A DNA stretch of 64,000 nt from Rhodococcus rhodnii NBRC 100604. Its GTDB lineage: Bacteria; Actinomycetota; Actinomycetes; Mycobacteriales; Mycobacteriaceae. Both the position numbers and the translations under genes were made by a program. Location of the stretch: contig NZ_BCXD01000025.1 in assembly GCF_001894925.1 (NCBI RefSeq), positions 1 to 64,000 on the forward strand. The letters are read 5' to 3'. This document shows positions 29,987 to 38,383 of this stretch, piece after piece. How positions within the stretch are numbered: position 1 is the first letter of the stretch; the number at the start of each line of letters is the position of its first letter. The notes below the pieces were generated by a model. That model did not search any database and was not told where the DNA came from. It worked only from the letters and a program-made list of their open reading frames with translations.

Positions 29987-31027
29987 TCACGGAACGACGA
30001 CGGCCCGCCCACGCAACTCGTTGGCCGCGAGCCTGCGGTACGCCTCGGTGCCGTCGTCGAGCGAGAAGCGTTCGACGGCGACGTCCAGGACACCGTCGCG
30101 CGCGAGGTCGAGCACCTCGATGAGTTCGGACCGCGAACCCCAGTAGGGAGCGCGGACCGACACCTCGTGCGGCTGCGCCCAGTAGCCCACTCTCGCGGCG
30201 GCCTTGCCGTCGCCGAGCCCGACGATCGAGACGTCGCCGAGGGTGCCGACGACTCCCATCGCGATGTCGATGGTCGGCTGATATCCGACGAAGTCGAACA
30301 CGGCCGCGGCGCCGCCGGTGCCGGTGATCTTGCGGACGTTCGCGACCGCGTCGTCGTTGCTGAGGACGGCCTCGTGGGCACCGACCTCCTTCGCGAACGC
30401 GAGCTTCTCCTCGGTGACGTCGAGCGCGATGATCCGCGCGGACGTCAGGTGCGCGAGCATCTGGATCGCGACGTGGCCGAGCCCGCCCGCACCGATGACG
30501 ACGGCCGTCGCACCGCCGTGCAGCTTCGGTAGCGACGCCTTGATCGCGTGGTACGGCGTCAGGCCGGCGTCGGTGAGCGACACCGTCTCGACGGGGTCGA
30601 GGTCGCCGATGGGGACGAGGTGGCGGGGATCGTCGACGATCATGTACTCGGCCATCGCCCCGGCGGTGCCGAGCCCGGGCGGGAAGATCCCGAGGTCCTG
30701 GGCGCGCGAGCAGTAGTTCTCGAGTCCCTGCGAACAGAACCAGCACACGCCGCAGCCCCACGGTCCGTAGACGACGACGGACGTCCCCACATCGATCGTG
30801 TCGACACCGGGCCCCAGTTCCTCGACGACGCCCGCGCCCTCGTGACCGAGGGTCATCGGCAGGGGATACGGGAAGGCGTCCGCGGGCATGCTCATGACGA
30901 AGTCGTCCGAGTGGCAGGCGCCGGCCGCCGTCACCTTCAGCAGCACCTGCCCCGGTCCGGGGGTGGGCTTGTCGATCTCGCGCAGTTCGGGTTCGGCTTG
31001 CGGTGTCACCATCTGGATAGCCCTCAT
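29987..31027 (-). CDS. Zinc-dependent NAD(P)+ alcohol dehydrogenase (ADH-A-like)
   Basis: A 346-residue zinc MDR. The catalytic zinc site is GACHSD (Cys38) with GHEGAG (His62). The GPWGCGVCWFCSQGLENYC stretch lies at the structural-zinc loop position but in the ADH-A pattern. GAGGLGH is the NAD site. The protein closely resembles Rhodococcus ruber ADH-A, a solvent-tolerant secondary-alcohol dehydrogenase with wide substrate range, including shared stretches such as YGPWGCG and AEYMIVD. It stands alone between a terminator and the vsr gene. Confidence 0.87.
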   Translation of the reverse strand: MRAIQMVTPQAEPELREIDKPTPGPGQVLLKVTAAGACHSDDFVMSMPADAFPYPLPMTLGHEGAGVVEELGPGVDTIDVGTSVVVYGPWGCGVCWFCSQGLENYCSRAQDLGIFPPGLGTAGAMAEYMIVDDPRHLVPIGDLDPVETVSLTDAGLTPYHAIKASLPKLHGGATAVVIGAGGLGHVAIQMLAHLTSARIIALDVTEEKLAFAKEVGAHEAVLSNDDAVANVRKITGTGGAAAVFDFVGYQPTIDIAMGVVGTLGDVSIVGLGDGKAAARVGYWAQPHEVSVRAPYWGSRSELIEVLDLARDGVLDVAVERFSLDDGTEAYRRLAANELRGRAVVVP

Positions 31028-31115
31028 CGCCCACTCGCTCCTTCGACTCGGTGCGGCAGTTCATGCACTGCCACGCATGTGTCGTACGAGTTCATTGTCG
31101 CGTCGTGGCGGTGTG

Positions 31116-31538
31116 TCAGGGGCGAGTTCTGCCGAGTGCGGCATCCACACGATCGGCGGCCTCGCCCGGCGCTTCGTGCTCCCACACCCGCACGACGGTC
31201 CATCCCGCCTCGCGCAGGCGCGCGTCGGTGTCGCGATCACGCGCGACGTTGGCCGCGAGTTTGTCCGCCCACCACTGCGCGTTGTTCTTCGGTGCCGTCG
31301 CGTGCTGCGGGCAGCGGTGCCAGAAGCAGCCGTCGACGTACACGGCGACCTTGCGGCGGGGAAAGACGAGGTCGGCGCGCCGCCGGACGCCCCGCACGGG
31401 CGCGCGGTCGACGAAGTAGCGGCGCCCACGGCGATGGAGTTCGCGCCGCACCGCGAGTTCCGCGGCGGTGTCCCGGCGCTTCTGCCGCGACAGGCGCAGG
31501 CTCGTCGCGGGATCGGTGGGCGGGCGGGACGCGGTCAT
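31116..31538 (-). CDS. vsr: Very short patch repair endonuclease Vsr
   Basis: A 140-residue Vsr nuclease. It has an N-terminal helix with SRQKRRDT, the RRRADLVFPRRKVAVYVDGCFWHRCP core with the catalytic Asp, and the NNAQWW-x-KL and DRDTDARLREAGWTVVRVWEHE stretches. Vsr nicks next to T in T:G mismatches left by deamination of 5-methylcytosine. It lies 4 bp after the dcm-like gene on the same strand, so the two are cotranscribed and act on the same sequence. Confidence 0.92.
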   Translation of the reverse strand: MTASRPPTDPATSLRLSRQKRRDTAAELAVRRELHRRGRRYFVDRAPVRGVRRRADLVFPRRKVAVYVDGCFWHRCPQHATAPKNNAQWWADKLAANVARDRDTDARLREAGWTVVRVWEHEAPGEAADRVDAALGRTRP

Positions 31539-31542
31539 CGGC

Positions 31543-32712
31543 TCAGGCCGCGGCCTCCGGGAACCCGCCCATCCGAAGGAGGTGATCCTGCACGTCGTCG
31601 AGGAAGCCGGGCGCGAAACGCAGATTCCCCATGCGGGTGCGGCGCAGGAATCCGGCCGTCGCGCGCGCGGACAGCAGGCGTGCGTCGTCGAGGAAGCCGC
31701 TGAGGTCCTCGTACGGCTGCTGCACGGGCCACGTCGAGGTGTGGACGCGGTACGCGACGTGGTCGCGGCCCCATGCCGCGCTCGGCCACGGATCGCCGGG
31801 GAGCAGCGGTGTCTCGCGGTCGGGGGAGTAGTCGACGGGCGACTCGAGCCGTTCGCCGATCCACGACGCCATGCGCACGCTCACGGCGTTCCCGACGAGC
31901 TTCCACCGGTGACCGGCGCGCAGGCCGGCGTCCGTCGTCGCGGGCAGGGTCCAGTCGGGATCGAAGCCCTGGAGCCGTTCGGCGTCGGTGAGCCCGGGCG
32001 TCACGATCTCGCCGGACGGCAGATGGACGGCCGGGGGGCTCGCGATTCCCACCGACGACCCGCCCTTGAGCGTGGGAACGGCATTGACGGCCCACCCGAG
32101 GCCTCGGGTGCCCTCCGTCCAGTAGAAGCCGCACGGATGCTGCGAGGGGTCGCCCACGCCCCGATCGCCGGCGTCGTCGCCGAACAGGACGGCGCGCGGG
32201 TCCTCGGTGCGGGACGCGAGCATGAGGACGCGCTGACGGCGCTGCGGCAGGCCGAACGAGCGGGCGTCGACGACGCGATACGCCCACGCGTAACCGAGGT
32301 CCTCGAGCGACCGCGTGATGTGACGCATCGCGGCGCCACGGCCGAGCTGCAGCATGAAGGGGACGTTCTCGATCACGAGCCACCGCGGCCCACGCTTGCG
32401 GCGCACGAGCCGGAAGACCTCGTCGACGAGGCCCGACCGCGCGCCCGTGATGCCCGCGGTCCGTCCGGCCTGGGAGAGGTCCTGGCACGGGAAGCCGGCC
32501 GCGACGAGTTCGATGTCCGCGGGGAGGGAACGGAGCCGGGTGACGTCGGGGTGCACGGGGACGCCCGGGAACCGCGCTCGCAGCACCGCCTGCGCGCCGG
32601 GGTCGATCTCGCACAGCAGTTGCGAGCGCCACCCGAACTCGGAGATGCCGAGCTCGAGTCCGCCGATACCGGCGAACAGGCCCACCATGTTCCCCGTCGT
32701 CGTCACCGGCAC
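31543..32712 (-). CDS. dcm: DNA (cytosine-5) methyltransferase
   Basis: A 389-residue C5 methylase with conserved motifs in order: FAGIGG (I), GFPCQDLSQAG with the catalytic Cys (IV), ENV (VI), LPQRRQR (VIII), and GNAVS (X). About 95 residues extend beyond motif X. The target-recognition region lies between VIII and X. No restriction enzyme gene is adjacent, so with vsr it is a solitary methylase plus repair pair rather than a restriction-modification system. The start is the ATG at 32712; an ATG at 32688 just before FAGIGG is possible. Confidence 0.9.
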   Translation of the reverse strand: MPVTTTGNMVGLFAGIGGLELGISEFGWRSQLLCEIDPGAQAVLRARFPGVPVHPDVTRLRSLPADIELVAAGFPCQDLSQAGRTAGITGARSGLVDEVFRLVRRKRGPRWLVIENVPFMLQLGRGAAMRHITRSLEDLGYAWAYRVVDARSFGLPQRRQRVLMLASRTEDPRAVLFGDDAGDRGVGDPSQHPCGFYWTEGTRGLGWAVNAVPTLKGGSSVGIASPPAVHLPSGEIVTPGLTDAERLQGFDPDWTLPATTDAGLRAGHRWKLVGNAVSVRMASWIGERLESPVDYSPDRETPLLPGDPWPSAAWGRDHVAYRVHTSTWPVQQPYEDLSGFLDDARLLSARATAGFLRRTRMGNLRFAPGFLDDVQDHLLRMGGFPEAAA

Positions 32713-32884
32713 CCTCTTCCGAATTCACACTTGTGCTCCAGCACGTTACTCGAGGGTCCGGCCGCGTCCGAGCAACGACCCGGCGCAGTGTGTGGTTCGT
32801 CCCCCGGTGGAGTCGGCGGGTCCGGCGGCCCGGATGGGCGGGGCCGTGCTACGCCGGGGCTCGCCGTCGCCTACCGTAGAGCGG

Positions 32885-33472
32885 GTGAGCAGCCCAGCAC
32901 CCGTTGCCCGGACTTTCCCCACGATCTTCACGTGGCGGTCGCACACGGCACCCCGCATGGAGTCGGTGCGGGTTCAGCTCGCCGGACAGCGCATCAAGGC
33001 GTCCGGCCGCATCGTCGGCGCCGACAGCGCCGAGCACCCCGCGTTCAGCGCGTCATACGATCTCGTCACCGACGAGGCCGGCGTCACGCGGCGGCTCTCG
33101 ATCCGCCTCGCACTCGCGGCGCGCGAGCGGCAGATGTCGATCAGCCGCGACGAAGAGGGCACCTGGATGGTCGAGGACGGCTCGACCCATCAGCGGTCGC
33201 GTTTCGACGGCGCGCTCGACGTCGACGTCGTGCTCAGCCCGTTCTTCAACACGCTGCCGATCCGCCGTCTCGGTCTCGCGCAGCAGGCCGAGGACATCGA
33301 ACTGCCCGTGGTCTACGTGAGCCTGCTCGATCTCCGCGTCGAGGGCGCGACGCTCACGTACAGCAGCGGCGCCGACGGCATCCACGTCCTCTCGCCGGTG
33401 TCGAGTTCGACGGTCGCGGTCGACGAGGACGGATTCGTCGTCGACTACCCGGGGCTCGCGGCCCGGATCTGA
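32885..33472 (+). CDS. Putative glycolipid-binding protein (DUF1089)
   Basis: A 195-residue beta-rich protein. It begins TFPTIFTWRSHTAPRMESVRV and follows the DUF1089/glycolipid-binding layout, including an internal DVVLSPFFNTLPIRRL stretch before the C-terminal half. In mycobacteria this family is linked to cell-envelope glycolipids, but no biochemical role is firmly set. The GTG at 32885 is chosen. It is divergent from dcm across 172 bp. Confidence 0.72.
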   Translation: MSSPAPVARTFPTIFTWRSHTAPRMESVRVQLAGQRIKASGRIVGADSAEHPAFSASYDLVTDEAGVTRRLSIRLALAARERQMSISRDEEGTWMVEDGSTHQRSRFDGALDVDVVLSPFFNTLPIRRLGLAQQAEDIELPVVYVSLLDLRVEGATLTYSSGADGIHVLSPVSSSTVAVDEDGFVVDYPGLAARI

Positions 33473-33551
33473 GACCGCCGCGTCCGATTCCGTCCAGCGC
33501 GGGACCTTCGACTCCACGCACCGAGTTGTCCGGACGAGTAGCGTCGAAGGG

Positions 33552-34583
33552 GTGAGTGACTCGTCGAAATCCAGCTCGAAATCCGGCTCTGCCTCGTCGA
33601 ACGGCAAACGCGCCTCGAACGGGAAGCAGGCCGACGACTTCGAGATGGCCGATCCGCAGCAGATCGACGTCACGCCCGAGATCGACGAGATCGGCGAACT
33701 GCTCCGGAAGAAGGGGCCCAAGCGGTCGGACGACGGCCCCGACGCGCCCTGGCGTCAGGGATACCCGTACGACACGAAGATGAGCCGCCGGCAGTACGAG
33801 CGGCGCAAGCGGGCGCTGCAGATCGAACTGCTCAAGTTGCAGGCGTGGGTCAAGGAGAACGGCGAGAAGATCGTGCTGATCTTCGAGGGCCGTGACGCCG
33901 CCGGCAAGGGTGGCGCGATCAAGCGGTTCACCGAACACCTCAACCCTCGTGGTGCGCGCGTCGTGGCGCTCGAGAAGCCGACCGAGCGCGAGCAGACGCA
34001 GTGGTATTTCCAGCGTTACGTCGGGCATCTGCCGGCGGGCGGCGAGATCGTGCTCATGGACCGGTCCTGGTACAACCGCGCGGGCGTCGAGCGCGTCATG
34101 GGCTACTGCACGCCCGCCGAGTACCTGGAGTTCACGCGGTCGGCCCCCGAGTTCGAGCGGATGCTCGTCAACTCGGGCATCCACATCGTGAAGTTCTGGT
34201 TCTCCGTCGGCAAGGAGGAGCAGCACGCCCGGTTCCTCGCGCGGAGCACCGATCCCGTGAAGCAGTGGAAGCTCTCGCCGACCGACCTCGCGAGCCTCGA
34301 CAAGTGGAACGCGTACACGGACGCGAAGGACGCGATGCTGTTCTACACGAACACCCCGCACGCGCCGTGGACGATCGTGAAGTCGAACGACAAGAAGCGG
34401 GCGCGGCTCGAAGCGATGAAGTGGGTGCTCAACCGGTTCGACTACACCGGCAAGGACCCGCGCGTCGTCGGCAGGTCGGACTCGCTCATCATCGGTTCGC
34501 CGGACACCGTCTACGACGAAGGCGAGCGGCCGATGAACCGCTTCCCCGATCTCTCGGTGTGGCCGAAGGACTCGGTGGGCTGA
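33552..34583 (+). CDS. ppk2: Polyphosphate kinase 2 (class I PPK2)
   Basis: A 343-residue PPK2. About 60 N-terminal residues are Ser/Lys-rich and likely disordered. Walker A reads GRDAAGKGG near 116-124, a lid region carries QTQWYFQRYVGHLPAGGE, and Walker B reads LMDRSWYNRAGVERVMG. The enzyme moves phosphate between polyphosphate and nucleoside diphosphates. It is complete. A perfect palindromic terminator lies 20 bp downstream. Confidence 0.92.
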   Translation: MSDSSKSSSKSGSASSNGKRASNGKQADDFEMADPQQIDVTPEIDEIGELLRKKGPKRSDDGPDAPWRQGYPYDTKMSRRQYERRKRALQIELLKLQAWVKENGEKIVLIFEGRDAAGKGGAIKRFTEHLNPRGARVVALEKPTEREQTQWYFQRYVGHLPAGGEIVLMDRSWYNRAGVERVMGYCTPAEYLEFTRSAPEFERMLVNSGIHIVKFWFSVGKEEQHARFLARSTDPVKQWKLSPTDLASLDKWNAYTDAKDAMLFYTNTPHAPWTIVKSNDKKRARLEAMKWVLNRFDYTGKDPRVVGRSDSLIIGSPDTVYDEGERPMNRFPDLSVWPKDSVG

Positions 34584-34603
34584 CAGAGCAGGACACCTAC
34601 AGC

Positions 34604-34635
34604 GAGGGCCGCCGGGAGATCTCCCGGCGGCCCTC
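34604..34635 (+). terminator. Bidirectional terminator
   Basis: A 32-bp perfect palindrome with arms GAGGGCCGCCGGGAGA and its complement, folding with a 4-nt loop. It lies between the convergent ppk2 and CsbD-like genes. Confidence 0.85.
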
Positions 34636-34655
34636 GTCGTGTCGATCGGGGCGGG

Positions 34656-34904
34656 TCAGTCGCCCGACTGCTCGACCTTCTGCTGCTGTTCCTTGGCGGC
34701 GGCCTCGGCGCGAGCCTTCTCGGCTTCGGCCTCCTTGGCGGCGGCGTCGCGCTGGGCCTCGGCCTTCTCCTGCTGGGCCCTGCCCTCGCGAGTCAGATCG
34801 TCGCGGCCGGCGACGGCTCCCGCCGCTTCCTTCGCCTTGCCCTTGACGTCTTCGACGACACCCTTCACCGCTTCTGCAGGACCGGAGTTCTCATCGACCA
34901 TCAC
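34656..34904 (-). CDS. CsbD-like stress protein with charged helical tail
   Basis: An 82-residue protein. The N-terminal half (AEAVKGVVEDVKGKAKEA, GRDDLTREG) is CsbD-like. The C-terminal half is a long Ala/Glu/Lys/Arg helix ending in Gln-rich sequence. CsbD family members are induced by general stress. A second CsbD-type gene lies at 42504. Two adjacent ATG codons can serve as the start. Confidence 0.75.
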   Translation of the reverse strand: MMVDENSGPAEAVKGVVEDVKGKAKEAAGAVAGRDDLTREGRAQQEKAEAQRDAAAKEAEAEKARAEAAAKEQQQKVEQSGD

Positions 34905-34936
34905 ACGCTCCCTTCTCGAGTTGTCGCCTTGCCCTC

Positions 34937-36214
34937 TCAGTGTGGCGTGTCGACGGGGAGCGGTGGGGTGGCGCGGCCGACGACCGGCCGGTTCGTGTGC
35001 GTCGTCCGCCGACTGCGCTTGGCGCGGGCCGAGACGGCGCCACCCAGCAGCACCATGCGCATCGTCCGTTCGGCCGCATCGGTGAGGAGCCGTTCGGCCT
35101 CGGCGACTGCTTGTTCGAGTGGCATCGGGACCGGGATGATCGAGGCGATCGCGGCGATTCCGACGTCGTGTACGGCTGGGGCGCCACGCCCGAGCGAGCC
35201 GGCGATCGCGAGGACGGGAACTCCGCGCTCAGCGCATCGCCGTGCGATCTCGGCGGGCACCTTGCCGCGCGGTGTCTGGAAGTCGATCGACCCTTCGGCG
35301 GTGATGGCCAGATCGGCCTTTCCGATCCTGCGATCGAGGTCGATGCCGCACAGGCCGGAGTCGAGCAGGGCGTCGAATCGGGACGACAGGCGCGCGCCGA
35401 GCCCCCCGGCGAGGCCCGCACCGAGTCCGCCCGAGGCGCCGCCGACCGATGCGGTACGCAGATCCGGGCCCGGTCCGCGTGCCCGCATCAGGACGTCGGC
35501 CCAGGTGTCCAGTGCCGCATCGAGCTGCGACACCTGTTCGGGCGTCGCCCCTTTCTGCGGACCGAACACCCGCGCCACACCCGCGGGACCGCACAGCACG
35601 TTGTGAGGATTACCGGCGACGACGACGGTGGTGTCCCGCGCACGGGGATGCAACCGAGACAGATCGAGCCGTGCAGCACGGACGAGCCGGCTGCCGCCGT
35701 GCCCGCCGAGCGGCTCGCCCGCCGCGTCGAGGATGCGGGCACCGAGTGCTTCGAGGGCGCCCGCGCCGCCGTCGCACGTGCCCGAGTCGCCGCACCCCAC
35801 GATGATCGTGTCGACGCCGTCGTCGAGTGCGGCGGCGACGAGTTGGCCCACCCCGTGCGTCGTCGTCGCTCCCGGGTCGCGCCGGTTGCGCGGAACGAGA
35901 GAAAGACCAGCGGCAGAGGCCATCTCGACTATCGCGATCGACGATACCGCGCCCCCGAGTCTGCCCCAGTGGGCCGTGACGGGCTCACCGACCGGCCCGG
36001 TGACCGTCACCGGATTCAGACGACCGCCGGTCGCCGAGACGAGCGTCGCCGCGGTTCCCTCGCCGCCGTCCGGGACGGGAACGAGATCCACGCGAACTCC
36101 GGGAAGTGCCCGCCGCACACCGGCTCCGATCGCCGCGGCGACGGACTCGGCCGACAGGCTCTCCTTGAAGCCGCTGGGGGCGATCAGGACTCGTCGCGGA
36201 ACTCGGATCGTCAC
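34937..36214 (-). CDS. glxK: Glycerate kinase (GlxK family)
   Basis: A 425-residue glycerate kinase. It shows VLIAPSGFKESLSAESVAAAI at the N-terminus, VPVPDGGEGTAATL, GCGDSGTCDGGAGALEALGA near 140-160 and the C-terminal TAEGSIDFQTPRGK motif. The family phosphorylates D-glycerate to 2-phosphoglycerate. The last 35 residues are an Arg/Pro-rich extension. It follows the transporter gene by 40 bp on the same strand, so uptake and use of a carboxylate such as glycerate are likely linked. Confidence 0.88.
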   Translation of the reverse strand: MTIRVPRRVLIAPSGFKESLSAESVAAAIGAGVRRALPGVRVDLVPVPDGGEGTAATLVSATGGRLNPVTVTGPVGEPVTAHWGRLGGAVSSIAIVEMASAAGLSLVPRNRRDPGATTTHGVGQLVAAALDDGVDTIIVGCGDSGTCDGGAGALEALGARILDAAGEPLGGHGGSRLVRAARLDLSRLHPRARDTTVVVAGNPHNVLCGPAGVARVFGPQKGATPEQVSQLDAALDTWADVLMRARGPGPDLRTASVGGASGGLGAGLAGGLGARLSSRFDALLDSGLCGIDLDRRIGKADLAITAEGSIDFQTPRGKVPAEIARRCAERGVPVLAIAGSLGRGAPAVHDVGIAAIASIIPVPMPLEQAVAEAERLLTDAAERTMRMVLLGGAVSARAKRSRRTTHTNRPVVGRATPPLPVDTPH

Positions 36215-36254
36215 GGTGATTCCTTCGGGATTCGGGGGTGGGTGGGGAGTCGCG

Positions 36255-37727
36255 TCAGGAGGTGGGCAGGCCGAGCGCAGGCCACACCCAGAGGGTGAAG
36301 GCGAGCAGAAGCGCCGCCGACACCGGCGCCAGCGCGGCCGAGTATCGGAGCAGGTCGGCGGGCGCGAAGCCGGGAACGTCCTCGGACCTCGCGAACATCG
36401 CGACGGGTTTCGCGGAGCTCGTGAGCGTGTGACAGAAGCCCGCCGCGGCCGTCGAAACGAACACCGCCGTCGCCGGTGGGACGCCGAGTGTCGTCGCCGT
36501 CGCGACGATCACCGGGATCAGTACCGCGGAACGGGCCGAGCGCGACTGGATCAGCAGATGCGCAGCGAGCGAGACGAGCACGACCGTCACCAGGAACGCC
36601 GCCTGCGCGTGATCGCCGAGCGCTGCGACCGGCGCGAACACGGACTCGGCGAGCCACGCGGTCGCCCCCGACGTCGTGAGCGCGAGCCCGAGAGCGAACG
36701 TCGCCGCCATGAACAGCAGCAGTGGCCACGGCACCGCCGCGACGGCGGCGCCGAGGGTCGTGACGCCGAGGCCGGGAGCGGTCGCCGCGAGTGCTCCGGC
36801 CAGGGCGACGATCGCCGGGTCGATCCCGTGCCATTCGCCCGTGCACCACGCCAGCACGACGGCGGTGAGCACGATCAGGATGCGGCGTTCGGGATCCGTC
36901 CACCGGCGCGGTGACGAGAACGAATCTCCCGGGATGTTCAGTGGCCGAGTGCGATCGGTGCGATCGGTGAAGACCGTCAACGCGATCTCGGCGGCCAGGT
37001 GAGACCACACGACCGCGAGCGGAAGACCGAGCACGAGCCACTGCACGTAACCGAATCCGTGTCCGGTTGCCGCGCGCAGGATCTCGCTGGACACCAGGTG
37101 TGCGCCCGCGCCGGTGAGGGACGCGACCGCGGACGTGAGGATCACCGACGGCACCGCGACGGCGAGCGCGAGCACGACCCGTGGCCGGTCCGCGAGAACG
37201 TGGGCGAGCGCGAGGAACACGGGGAGTGCCAACGCCGCACGCCCCGACGTCGCCGGAATCACGAACGCCGACAGGGTCAGCAGGGCCGTCGTCGCGTGGA
37301 TCAGGCCGCGTGGTGTGCCCACCCGGGTGACGACCGCCGAGACGAGTCGCGTCGGCAGACCCGTCGTCGTCACCGCTGCAGCGACGACGAATGCGCCGAC
37401 CAGCAGCCAGACGGCGGATTCGCCGAGTGTCCCCGTGAATTCCGGGACCTCGAGCGGGCCCAGCACGACCAGCGAGATCGCCGCGCCGAGAGCGACGTAC
37501 GTGTCGTCGAGCGGAGTGAAGATCCACAGCCACACCGCTGCGACGAACACCGCGAGTGCCACGGCGCCGTCCCGGGAGAGCTCACCGCCCGCAGCTGCGG
37601 CGACGACCCCGGCGCCGGCGAGCGCCGCGACCACGAGCGACACGACGACATGCCACGCCGGGCGCGTTCGCCCGGCCGGCGACGTGCGTGCGGGCGGGGG
37701 ACTCGTGCGGAACTCGGTGATCGTCAC
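36255..37727 (-). CDS. SLC13/DASS-type anion:Na+ or H+ permease
   Basis: A 490-residue membrane protein with about 11-12 spans. It has the family-type SNT-like element near the middle (here VIPATSGRAALALPVF) and a second helical-hairpin signature FVSTAAAGFCHTLTSSAKP near the C-terminus. DASS proteins import di- or monocarboxylates or sulfate. The start is GTG at 37727, overlapping the response-regulator stop as GTGA, so it is translationally coupled. The transported anion is not shown by the sequence; glycerate is suggested by the next gene. Confidence 0.8.
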   Translation of the reverse strand: MTITEFRTSPPPARTSPAGRTRPAWHVVVSLVVAALAGAGVVAAAAGGELSRDGAVALAVFVAAVWLWIFTPLDDTYVALGAAISLVVLGPLEVPEFTGTLGESAVWLLVGAFVVAAAVTTTGLPTRLVSAVVTRVGTPRGLIHATTALLTLSAFVIPATSGRAALALPVFLALAHVLADRPRVVLALAVAVPSVILTSAVASLTGAGAHLVSSEILRAATGHGFGYVQWLVLGLPLAVVWSHLAAEIALTVFTDRTDRTRPLNIPGDSFSSPRRWTDPERRILIVLTAVVLAWCTGEWHGIDPAIVALAGALAATAPGLGVTTLGAAVAAVPWPLLLFMAATFALGLALTTSGATAWLAESVFAPVAALGDHAQAAFLVTVVLVSLAAHLLIQSRSARSAVLIPVIVATATTLGVPPATAVFVSTAAAGFCHTLTSSAKPVAMFARSEDVPGFAPADLLRYSAALAPVSAALLLAFTLWVWPALGLPTS

Positions 37728-38383
37728 GTCAGCCGGTATCCCATCCCGCGTACCGTCGCGAGCCGTTCGGCGCCGATCTTGCCGCGTAGCGCCCTGACGT
37801 ACACGTCGACGACGTTCGACGCGGGATCGAAGTCGTAACCCCACACCCTGCCGAGGATCTGCTCGCGGCTGAGGACCTGATCCGGGTGGCGCAGAAACAG
37901 ATCGAGCAACGCGAACTCGCGTGCCGTGAGATCGACGCTGCGGTCGCCCACGCGCGCTCGCCGGGTACGCAGATCGAGTTGGAGGTCGCCGCGCGTCAGC
38001 CGGTCCGCGGCGCCGGCGGTCGGTTCGTCGGCGAGCCGCAGCCTGACGCGCGCGAGCAGTTCCGCGAACTGGAACGGTTTCGTCATGTAGTCGTTCGCGC
38101 CGCCCTCGAGCCCGGCGACGGTGTCGTCGACGCTGTCGCGTGCGGTGAGCACGACGACCGGAGTCGTGACGCCCTCGCCGCGCAGCCGGCGCAGCACGGT
38201 GAATCCGTCGACCTTCGGAAGCCCGATGTCGAGCACCACCATGTCGTAGCCGCCGGTGCGAGCGAGCGTGAAGGCCTGCTCGCCGTCCGCGACGTGGTCG
38301 GTGGTGTAACCCGCTGCGCGCAGGCCCTTCCCGACGAAGGAGGCGATGTGGACATCGTCCTCGGCGATGAGAATGCGGCTCAC
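37724..38383 (-). CDS. OmpR-family response regulator
   Basis: A 219-residue response regulator with an N-terminal receiver (acidic pocket AEDD; phospho-acceptor Asp in VVLDIGLP; Thr and Lys at VLTARD and YMTKPF) and a C-terminal winged helix ending in YVRALRGKIGAERLATVRGMGY. It is coupled to both neighbours (4-bp overlap with the kinase gene, GTGA with the permease gene), so it should regulate the permease/glxK pair and its own operon. Confidence 0.92.
   Translation of the reverse strand: MSRILIAEDDVHIASFVGKGLRAAGYTTDHVADGEQAFTLARTGGYDMVVLDIGLPKVDGFTVLRRLRGEGVTTPVVVLTARDSVDDTVAGLEGGANDYMTKPFQFAELLARVRLRLADEPTAGAADRLTRGDLQLDLRTRRARVGDRSVDLTAREFALLDLFLRHPDQVLSREQILGRVWGYDFDPASNVVDVYVRALRGKIGAERLATVRGMGYRLT

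Noticed and set aside
31543-32712. A restriction-modification system around the cytosine methylase
   Set aside because: Only vsr is adjacent; neighbours are an alcohol dehydrogenase and a glycolipid-binding protein gene.
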